In this document: positions 12,935 to 24,238 of the stretch, in pieces
Layout of the letters: every line of letters begins with the position of its first letter
Numbering within the stretch: position 1 is the stretch's first letter
Source: Siphonodentalium dalli
Taxonomy: Eukaryota; Mollusca; Scaphopoda; Gadilida; Siphonodentaliidae
Direction: 5' to 3'
DNA length: 64,000 bases
Assembly: GCA_032622095.1 (NCBI GenBank)
Contig: CP136066.1
Span: 96,121,319-96,185,318 of the forward strand
Position numbers and translations under genes: made by a program
Notes under the pieces: model-generated
The model's database searches: none
The model's input: only the letters and a program-made list of their open reading frames with translations
Told to the model about the DNA's origin: nothing

Positions 12935-14028
12935 CGTTGCATATATGATATAGATAACGCATAATAATATATAATAATCAAATAGTAACATATATGATAT
13001 AGATAACGCATAATAATATATAATAATCAAATAGTAACATATATGATATAGATAACGCATAATAATATATAATAATCAAATAGTAACATATATGATATAG
13101 ATAACGCATAATAATATATAATAATCAAATAGTAACATATATGATATAGATAACGCATAATAATATATAATAATCAAATAGTAACATATATGATATAGAT
13201 AACGCATAATAATATATAATAATCAAATAGTAACATATATGATATAGATAACGCATAATAATATATAATAATCAAATAGTAACATATATGATATAGATAA
13301 CGCATAATAATATATAATAATCAAATAGTAACATATATGATATAGATAACGCATAATAATATATAATAATCAAATAGTAACATATATGATATAGATAACG
13401 CATAATAATATATAATAATCAAATAGTAACATATATGATATAGATAACGCATAATAATATATAATAATCAAATAGTAACATATATGATATAGATAACGCA
13501 TAATAATATATAATAATCAAATAGTAACATATATGATATAGATAACGCATAATAATATATAATAATCAAATAGTAACATATATGATATAGATAACGCATA
13601 ATAATATATAATAATCAAATAGTAACATATATGATATAGATAACGCATAATAATATATAATAATCAAATAGTAACATATATGATATAGATAACGCATAAT
13701 AATATATAATAATCAAATAGTAACATATATGATATAGATAACGTATAATAATATATAATAATCAAATAGTAACATATATGATATAGATAACGCATAATAA
13801 TATATAATAATCAAATAGTAACATATATGATATAGATAACGTATAATAATATATAATAATCAAATAGTAACATATATGATATAGATAACGTATAATAATA
13901 TATACTAATCAAATAGTAACATATATGATATAGATAACGTATAATAATATATACTAATCAAATAGTAACATATATGATATAGATAACGTATACTAATATA
14001 TAATAATCAAATTGTAACATATATAATA
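12935..14028. repeat. 49-bp minisatellite, about 22 copies
   Basis: The unit is ACATATATGATATAGATAAC then GCATAATAATATATAATAAT then CAAATAGTA, a period of exactly 49 bp (for example 12988 to 13037). Most units look identical. Variant units (AACGTATA for AACGCATA, and ATATACTAATC) are confined to the last quarter, after about 13740, so variation is polar. The unit is about 85% A+T and has no long ORF. Confidence 0.95.
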
Positions 14029-15017
14029 TTTGTATTGTATTTTCGCTGTATTTTTATTAACTGTTTTCTGAGTATAGATTCGTTGCTTGTGTTATTATTG
14101 TCGAATGAATTTTATATTTTTAAAAAAGAAAGAAAGGATCTATGGGTAACTTTGATTAAAATTTATGTTATTACGCCCTACATGGTGTATACTGTGAGGC
14201 ATTTCTGGCGATGTCATTGGAGCTAGCTATGGAAAAGTGTGACAAAAAACGTAATAGCTATTTCCGTGCCGGTTAGATTTTTGCAGGATGTATGTATTCA
14301 CGGATGTATCTTCGCGGATGTCTTATTATTGCTGTATGTAACTTTTATGACTGCGTTAATTACTCGCTATTTAGATGTGAACAATGGCTGGGCCACTCTT
14401 GAAGAGTTTATTGCAGGAACACAATGCATAATGTAACGGCTCACATTGCTGGTTAACTATGTCACAGTTGGAATGTAGACTGAAGATCGTATTGCTCGGT
14501 ATCGGGATTTATTTAATCCGATTAGTATATTTTTGGTCGCATTTAGATGCTTTCTGGTGTGGTGAATGAGAAACCTTCAGTGATAAGCCGTTGTTGTCAT
14601 AATTAAGTTTTAACGGAATTGTGAGATGGTGGTGCATTCATGAAACCAATATATGCTACATTATATTCCTAATAATATGATCTTGAGGGCGTTATCATTT
14701 CTGACTATGGTTTTCTTGTTTTATATATAGGAAATATATCAATGGTATATATTGTTTCAAAACTGACCGCGGATCTTTAAACAGACACGACCCATGCAAT
14801 GTATAGAGTATCAGTCGGAAATTGGGCGTTATAGGCCTTCGGTTGGAATCATCGGAACATCGGGAAGTCTGATGTATTAGTTAGAATAGTCCAACTCATG
14901 TGAGATAACGATTCCCTAAAATGTTTAAATGTTTTAACACAAGAGTGCTTTGGGAAGGAAGATTAGATCAGTTTACATATTTAAGAAGGTCTATCTCTTC
15001 CATTGGGTATATTATTT
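14029..15017. other. no recognised feature
   Basis: Short + strand ORFs at 14035-14436 are hydrophobic by base composition only. No gene or repeat is recognised. Confidence 0.4.
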
Positions 15018-15025
15018 GTCTAAAA

Positions 15026-15579
15026 CAGGGGGCTGGAAAAAAGTTTTTTCCGGGCACGTATGCCGGGGTGGGTGGGTGGTCGATAGGACCAACAAATTTT
15101 TTTTTCCGCAACTCCAAGATATTTTTCCTGCAAGTCTTTTAGACTGTTTTTGCAATGAGTTTGGCTTAAAATACATCTATATGTCAATATTAACATAAAT
15201 TACCAATTTCATGATCAGACAAACAGTATAGCATGTAGCCCATGCTAATGGATTGAATTTTCAAATCCAAGATGGCTGCTGGCAGCCATGTTTATTTTGA
15301 CCGAATGACCCCAAAATGACTTGTTCCTATTTACATGTCAATGTTAACATCCATGACTAATAGTATGCACAGAAATTCATATACAGCTGTTTACGTGAAT
15401 CCCCCCCCCCCCCGCAAATCTCTGTTTTAGTGTTAAAAGGGGGGTGGGTGTCCAAAAATGGTCGAAAAAAAAACTGCCAAGAACGGAAAACAATTTGGAC
15501 GCGGGGGTGGGTGGGTCCCAACAAAGGTCGAAAGTCAAAAATCAGCATACGTGCCTGCAAATCTTTTCCGACTCCCCCT
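15026..15579 (+). mobile_element. hAT-like MITE, family M1, copy 2 (intact ends)
   Basis: A 554-bp element runs from CAGGGGGCTGG to GACTCCCCCT. It is flanked by an exact 8-bp duplication, GTCTAAAA, at 15018-15025 and 15580-15587. The subterminal inverted words are GGGCACGTATGCC (left) and GCATACGTGCCTG (right). The centre carries CCAAGATGGCTGC...GGCAGCCATG, which is the unit amplified at 3460-4405. It has no ORF, so it must depend on a transposase elsewhere. Confidence 0.8.
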
Positions 15580-15587
15580 GTCTAAAA

Positions 15588-17590
15588 CGCATAATTTATT
15601 TCGATCATAAGAAACCGTTCGGAGCGTACTAAAAGCATACCAAGAAAGGTAACTCTATCTTGTTGTCACCCTCAATCACGGCACATTATAATTGTTCTGA
15701 ACTAAAAATTGGAAATTGCATCACAATTTGTTTAATCCAGTATAATGAAAACGTTATAAGAAAAAGCAGGGTACATGGATATTAATTTATTGAGTTACGT
15801 GATATCAAATTTGGCATTTCATCAATCGAGTTATGCGTCACATGCAAATTTGGATATAAGGCCATATATATAATGGAACACACATTTTGTTTCAGAATAT
15901 CTTTAAATTAGATTGTCAAAACTGGCTGATATATATCCTATAGCAGAGAACTTTAGGTCAGCCACGATCATGTGTCTTGTCTTATATACAGGAATAGAAG
16001 CCAATAAAGGGCTGTATTTGGATAATTATGCACCATAATGTGCACATATCCCAAAGGGAATCTCGCATATATACGATAATGCACTGGCTTACAAAGCCAA
16101 GGTAAATATTGTTAGGCCAATGCATTCTCTTATACATGTGAGGCTCCCTACGGCAGACACGCATATTATATAAGATAATGCATTGGCACAGGGTTTTGGC
16201 AAAATTTCAGATAGTTCCAGTCATGGAAGTGATATAGGGGTGGATGGTTCCCCGATGGCTCAGTTGAAACGTGCCCTGTGCATTAGGCCGACAGAAGCTA
16301 ATTCAAGGAGGGCTAACGGAATCTCGCAATTAAATTATACTTATTATTCAAATAAGATGATAATTAGTGCAGTGAAACTCTGAGTTGGACACGCCACTCC
16401 GAATGGAGCAACAACATGCACTCTCACTCACATAATTATGCTGTGCTTATTATAACGTATATAAACGTATACATATATAAACATATATATTTTTGCAGAA
16501 ATGTCACACCAATAATATGTTGAAATTGTTCTCGTATAATAGTTTGATTTTCCAACAATCAATTAGTGGGGAATTTGTTGTTTTTTTTACCAACATTTGT
16601 ATATTTTCCAACTTTTTGTCTAAATTTTGGACTGAAATGGCCATCAGTTGGAATTTTTTCAACCATATTAAGGTTGGAAATTTCCAACAATTCGAAAGCT
16701 TGAAGCCAGTCTTGATGCTAGGATTTTTCAACTTTCATGTTCAGATTTCAAAATGTTCTCACACCTGGCCGAACCATGCATGGTCGGCCTAGTGTGTCCT
16801 GATGCCTCCACGTGGAGTAAAAACTGCTAATTAATTTAAGAAAAAACAAATTGGGGTGAGAATTTGCATGGCGTTAGACCACTAGATATTAGGATTTTTC
16901 AATTTTCAGCTTCAGATCTCAAAATGTTCTCATACTGGATGGTATTATCGGCCGTAATAGGCAGTTTACAGGGTGTACACGAAAGTTTACCAAACGTTCA
17001 ATAAAAATAAGAAAAAAAATACCATGCGTTCAATGCCTGTTTGACATATTTTACAAGACGTTCAATTTTGTTGGAGCACCACGATTTGAAATCGGGCTCG
17101 TATATCGAAAATCACAGGAAACATGGTCCAAACGCTACGCGTGACATTCAATGGGATATAAAGTCATCCAAATCATGTCCCTGTTATTAAATACGACATC
17201 GTGTAGTTTGGGAAATGTGCTTTTGATCGTAAAAGTGGCGTGTTTTTAGCACGAAAATATGAGGTTCCATCTTCATTTACGAGAGAACTCGAAACGACCC
17301 TGAAAGCAAATTAGTACGAAAATGTTGGCAGGTTGGCAGGCAGGTTGGCACCCGGCCTGTGATTTTTAAACAGTTGAAGGAAAACATGACAATATTATTA
17401 CCGTTGTAAATCTGAGGTGAGCGGCTTTTGTTAACAACAGTTTAACGCAAACCAGTCTATGTAAACATACACTCAGATTCATACTGATACTGAGTCTATT
17501 GCATTCCCATCAACTTTTCATTTCTGAACGGTTGTGGGCTTCCCCCAAATTACGTCACACCGCACTAAATATAAATCTGAAATTAGTTGT
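15588..17590. other. no recognised gene
   Basis: Contains a 17-bp repeated word around GGATTTTTCAACTTTCA (near 16720 and 16893) and a local duplication of GGTTGGCAGGCAGGTTGGCA near 17325. The short ORFs are not convincing. Confidence 0.4.
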
Positions 17591-17592
17591 GA

Positions 17593-17965
17593 TTGACAGG
17601 CGTAAACATGGTCACGTGCCAGTGCCGTCATGGCCGCTTCAACCCTGTGAAGCCGATTCTAAGAATCGGAATTAATAGTTGCAGGGTTTGTGACTTTTCG
17701 TTCGGCGGTTGTTTTACTGACAATAAAGGGAAGCAGCTAGCTTCCGGATCCAAAATAATATGTACAATAACTAAGACAGATCTTCTTGAAATTATAAAAA
17801 ATGTCAATTTATGTGGATCTCTGAACGAATTATTTTTTAGATTGGCCAGGCGATTTGTCGCCCATGTTGTCAAAAAATAACACAAATCAACGGCCACGAA
17901 TCAAAAATACATGAATGTCGGGACTATCTGCTAAAACAACTACAGAACTAAAAAAAAGTAAATGA
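17593..17965 (+). pseudogene. possible cysteine-motif coding fragment
   Basis: The frame at 17593-17880 contains C-x2-C spaced residues (CRVCDF) followed by IICTITKTDLLEIIKN and ends RRFVAHVVKK. After an A6 run at about 17872, coherent-looking sequence continues in another frame (KITQINGHESKIHECRDYLL). This resembles the N-terminal Cys-rich domain plus linker of some transposon-encoded or ZAD-like proteins, with a frameshift. The assignment is tentative. Confidence 0.25.
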
Positions 17966-19060
17966 CATAACAAAACGATCTATCAGTTCCCCAGTACCCG
18001 CAGTAGTACCACCGCAGCCAAAACGAACGAAGAGCAACACAATTCTACCACCAACCCCACCGAAACCCTCCCGACCTTACACAGCCGTATTATTAGCTCC
18101 AACGATTGGCCAGTTGTACCCTAATTACAGTTGCCTGCAATCCAAATTCCGGTGATTCTTGATTTTAAACTTTCGACCGCTCGTCAACAATCTACTTTAT
18201 TTGTCGATTTGTGAATTTCTCTTCCGGTATAAAATGACGTCATGGATACTATTTTAACAACATTTAGCCACACCTTCGGAATTTCCACACCGAGAGCACG
18301 TGACATGTTACTAGTTTTTTATTGGGGCACACATTTCTTGGAGCTAAGTTTTGATTGGCGGTAATTACAAGGAATCCCGGGTTTGAGAAATGAAAACTGA
18401 ACGAAAGGTCGTCAGACCCACTATTTTGTATATGTAGGTATGTAGTTTACTCCAGACTGAACGCAAACCAGCGTTCACTTCCGTCCACACACAGTGACCC
18501 TTTGGGCGAAATAATAACAACATAAAAGAACTGTTAACGACCATTCGCTTCGGTAGCCTCCGGATTCTTTTTCGAATAAGTAATAAATGGATGATAGCAT
18601 CCTGGGATACTGTTGCTCCCCTGGTAGAATAGAACACGCATTGGAAATCTTTGGTTATAGCTGGACATGTCGGATATGTCTTATAAGGATAACATTGGTC
18701 GATACATACATAATATTATTCAAGAGGCTCCATATACTCTGAAAATCTACTCAAAGTCATAGAAACCTTGCAGCTGTATTCTACTTTTGGACCGTAAGTG
18801 AAACAATCGCTTTTTGCGGTTACCATATCAGGAATAAACCTTAACAGTGAACGCTCTTTTTTAATTTAAACATATGTTCATGTATCTATAAAGATAATAT
18901 ACATAAGGATCGGGGCACAAGTTACAAAACTTACAACGCTCTTATAGTTTTGTTACATATAATACTGAATAAATGTCGAGACCCGATTGTTCTAATTTCT
19001 GGTGACTTGATTATATGTCTTTCTGTTGAATATTGAGTCAGTATATTAGTAAACACATTC
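17966..19060. other. no recognised feature
   Basis: Non-coding as far as can be seen. The proline-codon-rich stretch near 18000-18110 may be the tail of the preceding fragment. Confidence 0.35.
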
Positions 19061-19495
19061 CATAATAATGATATGCAACGGTCATTGTACGACAGGAAAT
19101 AGTGTCAGGTGCACCGAAATATATTATTGTTGTGCAAACGTGACCTTTGACTTCCGACTTGTCGCTTGTTTACAATCCGTACGATACGTATACTAAATCC
19201 ATGTTTGTGACTATTGTATTTAATGCATTAAGTTTACGCCAATCTTATTCATCTGGGACTATTTCTTTACGCGTGCAAACAACGCATAGTTACGTGAAAC
19301 GTCATCGCATATCTTATATAGAAGCCAATGTTAGTTTCACGTCCCGTGTATTGATTTATGTATGTTTTATGGAAGTTTTGGATCAAGTAATAAATAGAAT
19401 CTACAACTCGTCCCCATGCAGTTTATAATTTACAAAACTCGCCAAAGGATCTGTCCAGACCAAATTTACTGGACTCGTTTTGTAAACCTTAAAGT
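19061..19495 (-). repeat. repeat family R4, inverted partial copy
   Basis: Shares CTGGGACTATTTCTTTACGC, GTTACGTGAAACGTCATCGC, TTTTGGATCAAGTAATAAAT and ACTCGTCCCCA with copies at 35985-36480 (same orientation), 37575-38240 and 63205-63755 (opposite orientation). It is non-coding. Confidence 0.6.
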
Positions 19496-19607
19496 GATGT
19501 CAAACACTCCGGTAGGGTGATCAAGTTGATAATATCTTGTATTATTTTTTTTTTTACAAATATTATATCCAAATTGACAACACACACCGTCATTCTTATA
19601 TATTAAT

Positions 19608-19850
19608 TAAATGCAATGACTCTTGATGGCCAATTTTTTTCGTTAGTTTATCACCAATAGTTGCGTCCAGGTTCGAGAAGTAAATAGTTACAATTGAGCT
19701 TAGTTCGGACGATGTTTTCTATAGAGTGGTACGGTTGATTTGCTTGAAATTTTCGACGATGTTAGTAGAATCCTACATTCCCGCAGTTGGTATAGCGCCT
19801 GAATACTAACTGATCCGTTTCACCCACCTGAATAAGTCAATATGTCTTTA
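19608..19850 (-). repeat. interspersed repeat R1, inverted copy
   Basis: Its reverse complement aligns along its length with 7936-8195, including the GTTAGTATTCAGGCG core. Confidence 0.5.
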
Positions 19851-20725
19851 ATATAAACTGGGGACTCGTTGCAGACGCTCTATTTATCGACCGGTGTGTA
19901 ATAAAACTGACTCTTCACATGTTGAGTTGGCGTCAAAGATATATAACGACGACAGAGCAGCCTACATAATGTGAATGCCTACAATAGACGGACAACACAC
20001 ACGCAGAGACACATTTCTGGAACAATATTGAACAAAAACCTACCTTTGGAGGGTGTTGGAAATCTTTGAAAAACTGCACTCTGACGAAATACATGTAACG
20101 TGCATGTAACAACAAGAGACACATTTCAAGATCAATCAGCTGCATCAATATTGAAAATAAACTATTTCTGAGAAACTTAAGTTAGAGTTATTGTTAGCGC
20201 TATTAGGTGTGTTCGGTCTGCCCTGTGGTCATAGAGGGTGCTTTTGTTATCGACACAAGACTGCATGCACGTTAGCCCAACGCTTGAAGCCGATATATAA
20301 TGTAGGTGCATGGATCCGATGGGCACGGGACTGGGAGTGCATTTAAGTCGGCATGCACTGTGCATATGATATTCAATAATAAAAACCCGTTTCTATACAT
20401 GTATACCCTTACAGTCGCACCTTAGGCCAAAACAATTGTAGATAGATAGATATATATATTTGTTGCATACGCCAATTTATGGCAGTTGCACAAATTATTT
20501 GAAAATATATATCATAAACAACATAAAAACAAACATAATATAGTTAATTTCTAATATTGATAATGACATATTTGCAATTGTCAACCAATGAGCTGTTTTC
20601 TCCGAATGAAGAATAAACGGATCATGTTGCACACATAAGCAGTTATTTTCCCATGCTTGTTTTTCGTGATATTTATGTCTGGTTCTGAATACAACTCTTT
20701 TATTTTGTTATATTTATATATATTT
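19851..20725. other. no recognised feature
   Basis: AT-rich non-coding DNA with no repeat partner seen in the window. Confidence 0.4.
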
Positions 20726-20727
20726 AC

Positions 20728-23705
20728 TAGCCGATGAGCCCGACGTTGTCCGGGCTATTCAAAACCCAAATTTCGATAGCTCTACCCAGCCCGACGTTGT
20801 CCGGGCTATTCAAAAACCAAATTTCGATAGCTCTACCCAGCCCGACGTTGTCCGGGCTATTCAAAAACCAAATTTCAAGTCGATAGCTCTACCCGTTTCC
20901 GAGATCTGGTCTGCGCATGCGCGAAGCTGGCGTCGCACGGGCTCGGCGACCCGATAAAATTCGTATTCGGGGCAAGATACATTCACATGCCAAATTTCAA
21001 GTCGATAGCTCTACCCGTTTCCGAGATCTCGTCTGCGCATGCGCGAAGCTGGCGTCGCACGGGCTCGGCGACCAGATAAAATTCGTATCCGGGGCAAGAT
21101 ACATTCACATAGCAAATTTCAAGTCGATAGCTCCACCCGTTTCCGAGATCTCGTCTGCGCATGCGCGAAGCTGGCGTCGCACGGGCTCGGCGACCCGATA
21201 AAATTCGTATCCGGGGCAAGACACATTCACATAGCAAATTTCAAGTCGATAGCTCCACCCGTTTCCGAGATCTCGTCTGCGCATGCGCTGCACGGGCGCC
21301 GCACGGGCTCGCCAATACGACAACGTCCACCGCCTGGTAAAACTACACACACGTACCAAGTTTCGTCCCGATCGGTCGAGAATCGTAGATTTGTATTAAT
21401 GACATACAGACAGACATACAGACAGACAAACAGAGGTCTTCAAAATATAGCTCTACCCGTTTCCGAGATCTGGTCTTCGCATGCGCGAAGCTGGCGTCGC
21501 ACGGGCTCAACGGATAAAAATCGTATCCGGTGCAAGATACATTCACATACCAAATTTCAAGTCGATAGATCCACACGTTTCCGAGATATATATATTGCCC
21601 AATGTCATTTGCGGATACCTCGGCCGGTGATGAGTTAACGCGACATCGGCCGGTTAAGAGTTAAACGCGATCACGTCACGATCTCTCGACGGCGTAATAT
21701 ATTTACGGAATGTTTTTCGATCACTGAAGCATGGTCCTGCGTTCTTCCCGATAATTAAGGTAGAAACTTTAAACGGACACAGGCGTGTGATACATCGTTG
21801 GAAAGAGGAAGCGCCACAGATTCTAACCGTGCAAATTATATGACTGGCAATTTATTATTCGCGCTATATCGAATCGATTTGTGAGCACCGAACTGAAATA
21901 TATTAGCGCAAAACGGCTTTAAAACAGATTTGACCTCGGCACGTGAAAAGTTTATCTCGGATCTGAAATCTGATGAGCTCATATTGACCGCCTGGTCAAA
22001 CTACACACACGTACCAAGTTTCGTCCCGATCGGTCGAGAATCTTCCGAGATCTGGTCTGCGCACGCGCGAAGCTGGCGTCGCACGGGCTCGGCGACCCGA
22101 TAACATTCGTATCCGGGGCAAGATACATTCACATAGCAAATTTCAAGTCGATAGCTCCACCCGTTTCCGAGATCTCGTCTGCGCATGCGCGAAGCGGGCG
22201 CCGCACGGGCGCCGCACGGGCTCGCCAATACGACAACGTCCACCGCCTGGTCAAACTACACACACGTACCAAGTTTCGTCCCGATCGGTCAAGAATCGTA
22301 GATTTGTATAAATGACAGACAGACAAACATACATACAAACATACAAACAGAGGTCTTCAAAATATATATGAGACTAGCCGATGAGCCCGACGTTGTCCGG
22401 GCTATTCAAAAACCAAATTTCTCAAAAACCAAATTTCAAGTCGATAGCTCTACCCGTTTCCGAGATCTGGTCTGCGCATGCACGAAGCTGGCATCGCACG
22501 GGCTCGGCGACCCGATAAAATTCGTATCCGGGGCAAGATACATTAACGTAGCAAATTTCAAGTCGATAGCTCCACTCGTTTCCGATATCTCGTCTGCGCA
22601 TGCGCGAAGAGGGCGCCGCACGGGCTCGCCAATACGACAACGTCCACCGCCTGGTCAAACTACACACACGTACCAAGTTTCGTCCCGATCGGTCGATAAT
22701 CGTAGATTTGTATTAATGACATACAGACAGACAGACATACAGACAGACAGATAGAGGTCTTCAAAATATATATGAGACTAGCCGATGAGCCGTTGTCCGG
22801 GCTATTCAAAAACCAAATTTCAAGTCGATAGCTCTACCCAGCCCGACGTTGTCCGGGCTATTCAAAAACCAAATTTCAAGTCGATAGCTCCACCCGTTTC
22901 CGAGATCTGGTATGCGCATGCGCGAAGCTGGCGTCGCACGGGCTCGGCGACCCGATAAAATTCGTATCCGGGGCAAGATACATTCACAGATCAAATTTCA
23001 AGTAGATAGCTCCACCCGTGTCCGAGATCTCGTCTCCGCATGCGCGAAGCGGGCGCCGCACGGGCTCGGCGACCCGATAAAATTCGTATCCGAGGCAAGA
23101 TACATTCACATACCAAATTTCAAGTCGATAGCTCCACCCGTATCCGAGATCTCGTCTGCTCATGCGCGAAGCTGGCGTCGCACGGGCTCGGCGACCCGAT
23201 AAAATTCGCACCGACGTTGTCCGGGCTATTCAAAAACCAAATTTCAAGTCGATAGCTCTACCCGTTTCCGAGATCTGGTCTGCGCATGCGCGAAGCTGGC
23301 GTCGCACGGGCTCGGCGACCCGATAAAATTCGTATCCGGGGCAAGATACATTCACATACCAAATTTCAAGTCGATAGCTCCACCCGTTTCCGAGATCTCG
23401 TCTGCGCATGCGCGAAGCTGGTGTCGCACGGGCTCGGCGACCCGATAAAATTCGCATCCGGGGCAAGATACATTCACATAGCAAATTTGAAGTCGATAGC
23501 TCCAGCCGTTTCCGAGATCTCGTCTGCGCATGCGCTGCACGGGCGCCGCACGGGCTCGCCAATACGACAACGTTCACCGCCCGGTCAAACTACACACACG
23601 TACCAAGTTTCGTCCCGATCGGTCGAGAATCGTAGATTTGTATCAATGACAGACAGACAGACAAACAAACAAACAAACAAACAGAGGTCTTCAAAATATA
23701 TATGA
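20728..23705. repeat. complex satellite, 122-bp inner period
   Basis: Inner units of 122 bp (the GAAGCTGGCGTCGCACGG word recurs at 20923, 21045, 21167) carry CAAATTTCAAGTCGATAGCT, CCGTTTCCGAGATCTGGTCT, GCGCATGCGC and GATAAAATTCGTATCCGGGG. Blocks of units end in CACACGTACCAAGTTTCGTC, a (ACAG/ACAA)n run and TCTTCAAAATATATATGAGA. They then restart with CTAGCCGATGAGCCCGACGT (near 20735, 22374, 22772). Positions 21590-21985 are a non-repetitive interruption. Long ORFs in both directions come from the repeat itself. Confidence 0.9.
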
Positions 23706-24238
23706 GATTTTGACTTATATTCTTATGGATTTCCATGTCTTCTGCAAGATTTAGATGAGATTAATTTGATTCTCATTATATAATCTGTAGTAAACACACT
23801 GCGTTGACAGGAAATAACCCATTCTGCATGTGACATTGGAAATAATTTTTTGTCATTTATGCAAATTTTCAGAAAAATTGCTTGAAAACCATGATCACAT
23901 TTATGGGGGGGGGGGGGGGGGTATTAAAATATGAAAACCCACAGCACACACTATTTTATATTTCTTTGGCTTTATGCGTGCTATCGTCCGAATATAAATT
24001 TATATAACAAAGCGTTTGTGTCAACTCCATCTTGTCATATCTAGAGATACTACAGTAACTTAACCTTTGGGCGAGTTCATGCAGCCATGATACCCGCGTG
24101 GCTTTATATCTGTACAACGAATAAGGGGATCAAGGTCAGAGTGATTGCACCGATTGCATGTATAATATCATAACACGTGGCTCGTCTTATCTGAAGAACA
24201 CACCGAGTGGACTGAATCTCTACAAGCGAACAGCCACG
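23706..24238. other. upstream region of the NPC2-like gene
   Basis: Contains a G18 run at about 23906-23923. No clear TATA box or promoter motif can be placed, and the 5' UTR start is unknown. Confidence 0.3.

Noticed and set aside
12935-14028. Regular array resembling a CRISPR locus.
   Set aside because: There are no unique spacers; it is a head-to-tail minisatellite in a eukaryotic context.
20735-20765. Hammerhead-like CCGATGAG followed by a GCCCG...CGGGC stem in the satellite.
   Set aside because: The core needs CTGATGA and a GAAA after the stem; here it is CCGATGA and no GAAA follows in the right place.
20728-23705. Long ORFs (up to 199 codons) on both strands of the satellite.
   Set aside because: They repeat with the satellite unit, overlap in opposite directions and have no ordinary protein pattern; they are by-products of a stop-poor, GC-rich repeat.
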